DNA of 41,235 nt from a candidate division Zixibacteria bacterium SM23_73_3 (lineage in GTDB: Bacteria > Zixibacteria > MSB-5A5 > SM1-73). The notes below the pieces were generated by a model that was not told where the DNA came from, did not search any database, and saw nothing but the letters and a program-made list of their open reading frames with translations. Below, piece after piece: positions 1-7,398 of the stretch. How positions within the stretch are numbered: the first letter of the stretch is position 1; every line of letters begins with the position of its first letter. The stretch covers positions 1 through 41,235 of the forward strand of contig LJUX01000006.1 of the NCBI GenBank assembly GCA_001304155.1, written 5' to 3'. Both the position numbers and the translations under genes were made by a program.

Positions 1-9
1 CGCTGCATA

Positions 10-51
10 GGGCATATCCTCCTTTCTAAAGTTCACTAAATGGATATGCCC
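10..51. repeat. Leader-like hairpin repeat, copy 1 (window edge)
   Basis: GGGCATATCC at 10-19 and its exact complement at 42-51 form a 10-bp stem with a 22-base loop. A diverged direct copy lies at 432-474, in front of the tRNA gene. Similarity continues rightward, since AATTTTACAC occurs at the same offset in both (75-84 and 497-506). Read on the minus strand, the inner arm carries a GGAGG followed by two ATG triplets (15-13 and 8-6), the second at good Shine-Dalgarno spacing. A gene starting at position 8 and running off the left edge is possible, but only two complete codons are visible, so I do not call a CDS. The remaining bases to 327 show nothing I can name. Confidence 0.6.
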
Positions 52-327
52 TTTGTGCTTGTCCCTCCAAACACAATTTTACACACAATAATTTACACTA
101 TATGGGTTGTCGAACACACTACTGGCCAAGTCGTTCCCATCGTCTGATTCAGTTTACAGGTGTAACGCAGATTGACACCATGTGTGCCCGGAGCTGAAAA
201 TTTTTTGACGCTGTGTGCGTACCTCAGGCCAAAATCGCCTCACTTGCCCCCGTAGCAGTATCTCTGTGGTTCGGGTAACTTTAAGGTAGATATGAGGAAG
301 TCGTCTCGATAGTTAACTTTGTGTTCA

Positions 328-413
328 TGCCGGAGGTCGGAGTCGAACCGACACGAGGTTTGAGCCTCACCGGATTTTGAGTCCGGCGCGTCTACCAATT
401 TCACCACTCCGGC
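328..413 (-). tRNA. tRNA-Leu (anticodon CAA)
   Basis: On the minus strand this 86-base stretch folds as a class II tRNA. The acceptor arm GCCGGAG pairs with CTCCGGC, with discriminator A at 328. The D arm contains the typical TTGGTAGACGC. The anticodon stem CCGGA/TCCGG encloses the loop CTCAAAA with anticodon CAA, which reads the UUG leucine codon. A long variable arm and a T arm (GTCGG, TTCGACT, CCGAC) follow. The long variable arm and anticodon together identify leucine. The 3' CCA is not encoded. No obvious terminator follows. Confidence 0.96.
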
Positions 414-431
414 AACTGAAATGCTCATATC

Positions 432-474
432 GGGCATATCGTCCTTTCCCATCTTTTTCTAAATGGATATGCTC
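432..474. repeat. Leader hairpin repeat, copy 2, upstream of tRNA-Leu
   Basis: GGGCATATC at 432-440 faces GATATGCTC at 466-474, an inverted repeat with one mismatch. It is a diverged direct copy of 10-51. It lies between the predicted tRNA promoter and the tRNA, so it would form a hairpin in the 5' leader of the precursor transcript. Confidence 0.6.
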
Positions 475-483
475 TATCACTTA

Positions 484-513
484 TTTATACAAGAAGAATT
501 TTACACAAGACAA
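484..513 (-). promoter_or_regulatory. Predicted sigma70-type promoter of tRNA-Leu
   Basis: On the minus strand TTGTCT (513-508) and TATAAA (489-484) are separated by 18 bases. Transcription would start near 477 and give a leader of about 60 bases containing the hairpin at 432-474. The rest of the gap to the kinase stop (514-737) holds nothing I recognise. Confidence 0.5.
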
Positions 514-737
514 GCTTTACAATGAAAGCATCCGATTTCCAAAAAACAGGAATAAGGAAAAGCATGCAAAAGACAAAAACAACATCTCAAGGGATAGTTG
601 AAGTTAAGCCCTTAAGTTCTTTCTATATTAACGAGTTAACTGTCTAGTGGGATGTAGATTCTGGGAACTTTTGGCTGTGGTTTTCTTTAATCCGACTGTG
701 ACATTGACCCGTAACCGAACAGATTTTATTACGAAAA

Positions 738-3203
738 CTATATCTGGATACTACGAGTAACCACAAAGCTGGAGACAAACTCTTTGAGGATCCTGCTTAT
801 CTCTTCCGCATCCTGAAACCTCTTCTCTGGTTTCTTCGCCATAGCCTTAGATACCAGGTGATCGAACACTAAGGGAGTTTTTTCATTTATGCTGGAAGGA
901 GCCGGGGGATCATAATTCAAAATACGATACATAAGTGAACTGACGTTTTCCCCAGAAAATGGCTTCTGCTTGGTGAGAAGCTCGTAGATCACCACTCCCA
1001 GAGAAAAGATATCTGACCTTTTGTCAGCTGGCTTCCCCTCTAACTGCTCCGGGGAGATGTAACGGGGGGTGCCCAGTGTTACATTACTTTGGGTCAGTGA
1101 GCCCGTTTCCAGTCGGGCGATGCCGAAATCCATAACCTTTACATGAAAATCTTCTAAAAGCATGATGTTGGCTGGTTTGATATCTCGATGCACGATACCG
1201 TGATGATGAGCATAGCTTAACGCATCGCAGATCTGCATGATAATTTTTGCCACGATCCTGTAATTTAGCTCCCCTTTTTTCTTGATGAAGTCCTCCAGGG
1301 CATAGCCGGAAAGATATTCCATGGCTATGTAATGTAGACCCCCTTCCTCACCCACATCGTAAATGGTAACTATGTTGGGATGAGAAAGCTTGCCTGCCGC
1401 TTTGGCCTCTTGAATCAATCTCGCCCTGAGTTCAGAGATTTCAGACGAAGAAAGGGCGAAATCCAATCTTATGGTCTTAAGAGCCACCGGCCTATCCAGC
1501 ATCGGATCCACACCTTTATATACCGTCCCCATTCCACCCTTCCCTAAAAGCTGGATGATCTTATAACGGCCAAATTGGGAAAGAGCTGGAGACTCTCCTG
1601 TAGGAAGAGGGGTAGAGCTCTCATCCGGAGGAGGCGGAGAGATGGGGGTCTTTGAAAGTTGAGAGGTTTGTTCCGCGAATGTTTTAGGTGTTGGGGCAGA
1701 GGAAGGCAATGCTTTTTCTTTCTCACCTTTCCCCTTATCTTTCGGTTCCGCTATTTTTGAATGTATCGCCAGTGTTTTTTCATCCATTGATTCCTTGCCA
1801 ACTGTTTGGATGGAAGCACCCATCTTCCCCTCAGATGTCTCTTTCTCGGCTTGATCAGAACCTGGATGTGTGTGGAGTTCCATCTTCACATCTCTCAATT
1901 CCAACCTCTCTTCTTTAACCTCTTTTCTTCCCGCCGGTTTAGGCTTAATGGTGGGGGCGGCAATAAGGAATAACAGAAGTTCTAAAATGGGATAGATGGG
2001 CTTGCTCAAAATCCCAAAGGAGGAGAGAAGGATATAACTAAGATTGAATACCACAAACAAGAATACCAGAAGAATTACTATTCGATAAGTCAAAGATACA
2101 TTGGGAAGTACTAAAGCGCAAAAGATTCCAATAGAAATCAAAATCAGAAGACTCCATAATGGGGAAAAATGTCTCAAGAAATCATGGTGGATAATGTTTT
2201 CGGTGACCGTGGCAATCCTTTCCACCTCATTTATCTCTCCAAATGCCGGAATATCAATCCAGGTCTTAGACTCAGTTGAGGTCAATCCCACCAATACTAT
2301 CTTCTGTCTGAAGATTGAGGGATCAACTTCGCCAGCCAGAACCTGCATAGCCGAAACCCGTTTGAAGCTAAAATTCGGTCCATGGTAATTTAGAAGCATT
2401 TGCTGTCCTTTGTCCGTGGGAATGGTAATCTTCCCCACGACCAAACCACCCTCATCCTTAGGTTTGATTTGAGTTAGATCAATTTTCAAAAACGTGCTGG
2501 CTAACTGCATACCAAATGATGGATATAAATATCCATCATAGTTGATCAAAAGAGGCTCCCTTCTTATCAATCCATCTGCATCATAATTAATATTGATATG
2601 CCCAAAGCCATATGATGCCTCAACCAGGGTGGGGCTGGGGTAGTATATCTGTTTAGCCCAGACAATTGAGGACACAACTTTGTTTAAATTTTTGGCACCG
2701 CCAATGGCAGATTTCTTAATTAGATCCGGAGTTGGCGCAGGTGCTATCCCCACCTCAGAAAGACTGAAATAGATGGGAAGGATCACATTGCCAGCGGCAT
2801 AAATCTCCTCGGCTAAAAAGCTTGTCCGACCGGAGGTGTCCTCGTCGATCTGCTCCGGAAGAAATATATCTACTCCTAATACCTTGGGAGACCCCTGTGA
2901 GATGGCAAAGATCAACTGAGCGAAGAGATCTCTTTGCCAGGGCCACCTACCTATATGGTCCACAGATCTATCGTCTATCCCCACAATGATGACATCTGCT
3001 GGTGGCGCATCTATCTTTCCTCTCAGCCTGAACATTTCATCCTGCATCTGCGTAGTCAGCCTCTCCAGAAACCCATACTTCCCAGCGTATAGGGAGATGA
3101 TCAGAATGGTTATCAAAACATATAGAATAAGTCCTGAAAATTTCTTCAACAAATTTCTGGGAACAAATTTTGCGTTGTGAATTTTAGTTTTTAATCCTCT
3201 CAC
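738..3203 (-). CDS. CHASE2-domain receptor serine/threonine protein kinase
   Basis: An 821-residue membrane receptor kinase. Residues about 22-40 form an N-terminal membrane helix. Residues 50-340 are a CHASE2-type extracytoplasmic sensor (a GIDDRS motif near 75 and GVDIF near 110 are typical). Three further helices lie at about 350-367, 373-393 and 400-418. A polar, proline-rich linker follows to 540, then a PknB-like Hanks kinase to the end. Catalytic residues are intact: glycine loop 554-559, Lys576, HRD at 672-674, DFG at 692-694 and SPEQ at 717-720. By family knowledge it phosphorylates Ser/Thr on cytoplasmic proteins after sensing an external signal; the ligand is unknown. The GTG start follows GGGAAG. 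FHA phosphopeptide-reader and phosphoesterase genes lie just upstream on the same strand, although 257 bp with no recognisable feature separate them. Confidence 0.93.
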   Translation of the reverse strand: MRGLKTKIHNAKFVPRNLLKKFSGLILYVLITILIISLYAGKYGFLERLTTQMQDEMFRLRGKIDAPPADVIIVGIDDRSVDHIGRWPWQRDLFAQLIFAISQGSPKVLGVDIFLPEQIDEDTSGRTSFLAEEIYAAGNVILPIYFSLSEVGIAPAPTPDLIKKSAIGGAKNLNKVVSSIVWAKQIYYPSPTLVEASYGFGHININYDADGLIRREPLLINYDGYLYPSFGMQLASTFLKIDLTQIKPKDEGGLVVGKITIPTDKGQQMLLNYHGPNFSFKRVSAMQVLAGEVDPSIFRQKIVLVGLTSTESKTWIDIPAFGEINEVERIATVTENIIHHDFLRHFSPLWSLLILISIGIFCALVLPNVSLTYRIVILLVFLFVVFNLSYILLSSFGILSKPIYPILELLLFLIAAPTIKPKPAGRKEVKEERLELRDVKMELHTHPGSDQAEKETSEGKMGASIQTVGKESMDEKTLAIHSKIAEPKDKGKGEKEKALPSSAPTPKTFAEQTSQLSKTPISPPPPDESSTPLPTGESPALSQFGRYKIIQLLGKGGMGTVYKGVDPMLDRPVALKTIRLDFALSSSEISELRARLIQEAKAAGKLSHPNIVTIYDVGEEGGLHYIAMEYLSGYALEDFIKKKGELNYRIVAKIIMQICDALSYAHHHGIVHRDIKPANIMLLEDFHVKVMDFGIARLETGSLTQSNVTLGTPRYISPEQLEGKPADKRSDIFSLGVVIYELLTKQKPFSGENVSSLMYRILNYDPPAPSSINEKTPLVFDHLVSKAMAKKPEKRFQDAEEISRILKEFVSSFVVTRSIQI

Positions 3204-3460
3204 CGGGTCTTCCCTTTTTTATCTTAATGAAACATAAACAAGTTATAAGCCCCTAAGGTCTCAAGTCCAGTCAGGTAAAATCCGCAGGCATAAGCCATCC
3301 GGTTCATACCCCGGGATTCGGTAAAAGTTAAGCTACGCAAAACGATCACCGCTTCGAAGAATAATAACCCCACTGTCAATCACTACAAAAAAAGAATACT
3401 ATACTCCGACAATAGCACCCCAAAACTTTTCTTAAATTTGAAAAATCTCGATTGAACGAA

Positions 3461-4189
3461 CTATCTACCCACAGCCAGTCGATCAATAAGGAATTGAGGT
3501 AACCCCCTCTTTTTCATCTTAGCCTGAGTCTTCTTAAAATCGTAAGGAAGCCTTTTCAAGGTGGCTATCTTTTCTTTGGTATCGTAGATCAGATAACAGG
3601 CCTGATTGGACCCGTCTCGGGGCTGCCCCACCGAGCCTATATTTATGATATATTTGAATCCCTTGGCTATCTCGGTCAAAGTCTCCTGGTGCAAAAAACA
3701 ATGCTTGCCATTGTATTTCTTGATAATGACCGGAAAGTGTGAATGGCCGATGATACAGATCTGTTTATTAAAAAAGTTAAAATTCTCTTCAGCGTCATCC
3801 AAATCGAAGATATAACTCCACTCCTGTGGCTCCTTGGGGGTAGAATGAACCAAATAGGATTGATCGAACCTGTGGTCCATGGCAAAGCGGGAGAGGACCT
3901 TTACACTTTTCTCGGTCAGCACCTTTTTGGTCCACTCCATGGATTTCTGTGCGTACTCATTGAATAAATTAGTCTCTATCAAACCTAAAGCGGCATAATC
4001 GTGGTTTCCCATCACCTTCACGTCAGTAGTCTGGTCGATAATGGAGGTACATTCATTAGGATCAGGTCCATATCCAACCGCATCTCCCAGAAAGAACACC
4101 TTATCCAGTTTTTCCTTCTGAAAATCTGCTACCACCACTTTTAGAGCTTCCAGATTGGAATGAACATCTGAGAAGAATCCATATCTCAT
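3461..4189 (-). CDS. Calcineurin-like metallophosphoesterase (YfcE/MJ0936-like)
   Basis: A 242-residue single-domain metallophosphoesterase of usual length. The two-metal site is complete: Asp8 and His10 in SDVHSN, Asp36 in LGDAVGYGP, Asn62 and His63 in GNHD, His115, and GHSH at 148-151. By family it hydrolyses phosphomono- or phosphodiesters in the cytoplasm; the substrate cannot be read from the sequence. Its ATG overlaps the FHA gene stop by four bases (ATGA), so the two are translationally coupled. Together with the downstream kinase it could form a phospho-signalling unit, but class members also act on nucleotides, so a role as a protein phosphatase is speculative. Confidence 0.92.
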   Translation of the reverse strand: MRYGFFSDVHSNLEALKVVVADFQKEKLDKVFFLGDAVGYGPDPNECTSIIDQTTDVKVMGNHDYAALGLIETNLFNEYAQKSMEWTKKVLTEKSVKVLSRFAMDHRFDQSYLVHSTPKEPQEWSYIFDLDDAEENFNFFNKQICIIGHSHFPVIIKKYNGKHCFLHQETLTEIAKGFKYIINIGSVGQPRDGSNQACYLIYDTKEKIATLKRLPYDFKKTQAKMKKRGLPQFLIDRLAVGR

Positions 4190-4881
4190 TTGCTGCTTCC
4201 CTGGATAAAACGAAACACTGACCGGCCCACCTCAATCAGGTCATCATTTTTAAGATTGCATCTTTGAACACTTTCTCCATTCACCTTGGTTTTGCCTCTG
4301 CGTCCCAGATTCACCAGCATAAAATCCTCTTTATCTTTGGTGATTTTGGCTTGGATTCTGGAGACCAAAAAGCCTTTTACCGGTATGTTTACGAATTTTG
4401 CCTTGCCTAAAGTAATAACCGGTCTATTTAAGAGAAACTGCTTCTTGGTGGTACCCGCTTCACCCACCAAAACTGATCCCCCCGCCACCTCAGTTATCTC
4501 TCTGGCTATTTTATCCCTTTCTAAAAGCTCCTTTTGTTTTCGGGTCTTTAGGATCATGGTCCCGTCTAACTCGGCAAGTTGGGTCTCTCTGGGAGTGTCT
4601 CGATGGTAAACCAAATCAAACTTGCCAATGGTGATCTGATCGTCATCTCTCAACACCTCCTCAGTTACCTTTCGGCTGTTCACAAAGATTCCATTCAGGC
4701 TCTCATTATCGATGATCAAAGCGGAATCCTGGTCAAATTCGATTAGAGCATGCTTTCTTGAAACCGCTTTATTATCCAGAACTATGTCGTTGTCCGGAGT
4801 CCTTCCAATGCTGATCTTTTTTTTCTGGGTGACCACCCTTTCGATTACTTTGTCTTCAAACTTGACCACTATCTCTGGCAT
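4186..4881 (-). CDS. Protein with two FHA domains
   Basis: A 231-residue soluble protein. FHA domain 1 (about residues 5-90) has the phosphothreonine-binding set: Gly26-Arg27, Ser41-Arg42 and His44, and the NESLNG loop near 59-64. FHA domain 2 (about 150-228) keeps the fold signature (ITLG, SRIQ, VNG), but the usual Arg after Gly is Lys160 and the usual His is Gln177, so it probably does not bind phosphothreonine in the classical way. A charged linker (residues 95-130) includes threonines near the TMIL sequence that could be kinase targets, as in other bacterial FHA proteins. The start has a strong GGGGGGAAAG site. A TTGACA at 4935-4940 (minus strand) suggests a promoter, but its -10 is poor. 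Confidence 0.9.
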   Translation of the reverse strand: MPEIVVKFEDKVIERVVTQKKKISIGRTPDNDIVLDNKAVSRKHALIEFDQDSALIIDNESLNGIFVNSRKVTEEVLRDDDQITIGKFDLVYHRDTPRETQLAELDGTMILKTRKQKELLERDKIAREITEVAGGSVLVGEAGTTKKQFLLNRPVITLGKAKFVNIPVKGFLVSRIQAKITKDKEDFMLVNLGRRGKTKVNGESVQRCNLKNDDLIEVGRSVFRFIQGSSK

Positions 4882-5003
4882 CTTTCCCCCCTTGTTTACA
4901 TTTCCATAATAAAATTAATCTCTTTTTGTGCTTTTGTCAATTTATTTAGCCTGCCTAATTCATTTTTTAAACAACCTGATGGTGGAAAGCGATTTATAGT
5001 CGT

Positions 5004-5032
5004 TTGCATCCTTGCTCGACTTTTATTATATT
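5004..5032 (+). promoter_or_regulatory. Possible promoter giving a leaderless dus transcript
   Basis: TTGCAT (5004-5009), 17 bases, then TATATT (5027-5032, five of six consensus bases). The expected start of transcription, about seven bases downstream, coincides with the ATG at 5039. No Shine-Dalgarno sequence precedes that ATG, which fits a leaderless mRNA. The -35 is weak. Confidence 0.35.
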
Positions 5033-5038
5033 GTCGAC

Positions 5039-6022
5039 ATGAAAATTGGAAACTTGATTTTATCCGGAAAGGTAGTCTTGGCTCCTTTAGCCGGAATTGC
5101 CGATACTTCCTACCGAATTATAGCCAAACAGTTTGGAGCGGCTTTAGTTTACACTGAGATGATCTCAGCTGAGGGAGTCCTGCGAGGCAATATTGGCACA
5201 TTGAGGCTTTTTAACTTTAAACTAGAAGAAAGGCCAATAGGCGTCCAAATCTTTGGCTCGGATCCAGAGAGAATGGCTTCAGCTTGCCAGCTAATTAATA
5301 AACTCAAGCCGGATTTGATTGATTTAAACTTTGGCTGTCCAGTGAAAAAGGTGGTCACGAAAAATGGGGGGGCGGCTCTGCTTAAGGATCTTAAGCTTGC
5401 GGAGAAAATAATCCTAACGGTAACCAAGGCGTCCGGGGTGCCAGTCACGGTGAAGATCAGAAGCGGCTGGGATCAGAATAATTTAGTGGCTGTCAAAGTG
5501 GCAAAGATTGCTGAAGACTGTGGAGCCTCAGCCATTACCGTTCATCCCCGTACCCAAGAGGATGGATTCTCCAACAAAGCGGATTGGAATATAATCGCTG
5601 GCGTGAAAAAAGAGGTAAACATACCGGTGATAGGATCGGGTGACGTCTTCTCTCCTCAGGATGCGGAAAACATGCTTGATCGCACAGGTTGCGATGCGGT
5701 GATGATCGGAAGAGGTTCTTTGGGAAATCCATGGATATTCTCCCGCACCAATCATTTCCTGAAATATGGAGAACTTCTGCCAGAACCATCACTTGAAGAA
5801 AAAATCAAGACCTGTCTTGAACATACCGAGCTTTCCGTGAAGGAAAAAGGAGAATATGCCAGCATAAGAAGCATGAGAAAACACATGGTCTGGTACACCA
5901 AAGGGATTTCCCACTCCAAAGAGCTCAGAGGAAAGCTTTTTGTCTTAGAGACACTAAATGAGGCGAAAGAGACCCTTCATAGATATCTTTTACAGCTTAA
6001 GAAAAAATATCAAACCCTCTGA
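5039..6022 (+). CDS. dus: tRNA-dihydrouridine synthase (NifR3/DusB type)
   Basis: A 327-residue flavoprotein that reduces specific uridines in the tRNA D loop with NADPH and FMN. The N-terminal TIM barrel has APLAGIAD at 15-22. The active-site motif NFGCPVKKV carries the catalytic Cys100, KNGG follows at 108-111, and GSGD and GRGSLGNPW supply FMN phosphate contacts. The helical tRNA-binding tail includes MRKHMVWY. The frame can extend upstream to a TTG at 5012, but the ATG matches the usual family N-terminus and fits the predicted leaderless promoter. The gene is divergent from the FHA gene. Confidence 0.95.
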   Translation: MKIGNLILSGKVVLAPLAGIADTSYRIIAKQFGAALVYTEMISAEGVLRGNIGTLRLFNFKLEERPIGVQIFGSDPERMASACQLINKLKPDLIDLNFGCPVKKVVTKNGGAALLKDLKLAEKIILTVTKASGVPVTVKIRSGWDQNNLVAVKVAKIAEDCGASAITVHPRTQEDGFSNKADWNIIAGVKKEVNIPVIGSGDVFSPQDAENMLDRTGCDAVMIGRGSLGNPWIFSRTNHFLKYGELLPEPSLEEKIKTCLEHTELSVKEKGEYASIRSMRKHMVWYTKGISHSKELRGKLFVLETLNEAKETLHRYLLQLKKKYQTL

Positions 6023-6137
6023 ATTGACGAAGATTGAACAAACCATCAAGCTTTTTGTCAAAACTCACTTTTTCGCCGCCACCCAAGGAGATTTCGCATT
6101 AACATCAACCCTTAACTAAATGCTGAGACTTTTTTGT

Positions 6138-6166
6138 TTGACTTTTGAAAAGAGAAGTAATATTAT
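6138..6166 (+). promoter_or_regulatory. Predicted sigma70 promoter of the polyprenyl synthase gene
   Basis: TTGACT (6138-6143), a 17-base spacer and TATTAT (6161-6166). Both boxes are close to consensus with ideal spacing, and they lie about 60 bases before the ATG at 6228. Confidence 0.6.
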
Positions 6167-6227
6167 TGAGCCAACGCAATTACGGTTTTTAACCTTGTTC
6201 TGTATAAAAGCTAACTTGTCTTAAAGC

Positions 6228-7217
6228 ATGGAACTGGATTCAATACTTTTGCCGATAAAAAAAGATCTGATTTTGTTTGATGAGAAACTCAAAGAGAATC
6301 TGAATTCCGATTCTGCTTTGATCTCACAGGTAGCCATGCATTTGATTAATCGGAAGGGCAAAAGGCTCAGACCGGCAATGGTATTTCTTTCATATGGTGC
6401 ATGTGCGAACTTGAAGGTCAACTCTGCCTTCAATCTCCAAGTGATGAGCGTGGCTTTGGCGGTTGAGTTCATACATACTGCCACTCTCTTACACGATGAT
6501 GTGATAGACCAATCCAAGGTGCGAAGAGGACAGGTTTCGGTAAACCATAAATGGAACAACATGGTCTCGGTGCTGATGGGTGATTTCCTTCTGGCCAGGG
6601 CGTTAAGATTAATAGTGGAGACAAAATCTCTTTCTCTTCTCTCCACCGCCTCCCGGGCAACAGAAAAATTAAGCATTGGAGAGATGAAGGAGGTTCAGGA
6701 GAGCCATAACTTTGATCTGGACGAGGAGACTTATCTGCAAATCATCTCCGCAAAAACTGCTTCACTTTTCACCGCCTCCTGTGAATCCGGAGCTTTAATA
6801 GCTGGAGTAGAAAAGAAGGTGCAGGAAAGACTAAAGGAGTATGGAGAAAACCTGGGAATAGCATTTCAGATAACCGATGACCTTTTGGATTGGTTGGGTG
6901 AGAGCGAAAAAACGGGCAAAGGTCTGGGGAATGACCTGAAGGAGGGAAAGATCACCCTCCCCTTAATACATACCTTAAGGGAGTGTGATCCTCGCTCCAG
7001 AAAGAAAACTTTGAGACTTTTGGAAAATGACTTCAACCAAAAAGATTTCGACCAAATCCTCTCTCTTATAAAAGGCAACGGTGGAGTGGAATACGCCCGC
7101 AAGAGAACCACCTCCTTTGGGCAGAAAGCTCTAAGCTTTCTCTCAGAGCTGGAAGATTCAAAATACAAGAAGGCTTTGCAGGATCTGGTCAGCTTTGTGA
7201 TCCAAAGAGACAAATAA
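6228..7217 (+). CDS. ispB: Polyprenyl (octa/heptaprenyl-type) diphosphate synthase
   Basis: A 329-residue trans-isoprenyl diphosphate synthase. It condenses isopentenyl diphosphate units onto an allylic primer to make the side chain of a respiratory quinone. The first aspartate-rich motif is DDVID at 90-94, the second DDLLD at 217-221. The basic GKRLRP at 44-49 binds diphosphate. Small residues two to five positions before the first motif (HTATLL) leave room for a long chain, so a C35-C50 product is likely; the exact length cannot be read off. The length is normal for the family. The start lacks a clear Shine-Dalgarno sequence. Confidence 0.9.
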   Translation: MELDSILLPIKKDLILFDEKLKENLNSDSALISQVAMHLINRKGKRLRPAMVFLSYGACANLKVNSAFNLQVMSVALAVEFIHTATLLHDDVIDQSKVRRGQVSVNHKWNNMVSVLMGDFLLARALRLIVETKSLSLLSTASRATEKLSIGEMKEVQESHNFDLDEETYLQIISAKTASLFTASCESGALIAGVEKKVQERLKEYGENLGIAFQITDDLLDWLGESEKTGKGLGNDLKEGKITLPLIHTLRECDPRSRKKTLRLLENDFNQKDFDQILSLIKGNGGVEYARKRTTSFGQKALSFLSELEDSKYKKALQDLVSFVIQRDK

Positions 7218-7398
7218 AGGTAGCTTTCTTTCTCCTCTTTGAGAGCGCAAAACAGACAAATCCCTTAAGTAATCCTTCTCCCGTCCTCAACCAGATACCT
7301 CTTGCAATGATTGTCAGTGGACTTCAATCCCACTCTTAAAAACGCCAGAGCCAACTGTTGCGTATGGTTGTATAAGTCTTCTGAAAGGAGAAAATTGA

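Noticed and set aside
328-413. tRNA-Leu as an integration site for a genomic island
   Set aside because: No integrase gene and no second copy of the tRNA 3' end were found in the window.
240-452. Minus-strand frame of 70 codons containing the tRNA
   Set aside because: It reads straight through the tRNA-Leu gene. Its ATG lies in the leader hairpin, so the coding potential is incidental.
377-601. Open frame on the plus strand across tRNA-Leu and its leader
   Set aside because: It overlaps the tRNA gene and its promoter, with no ribosome-binding site or recognisable protein.
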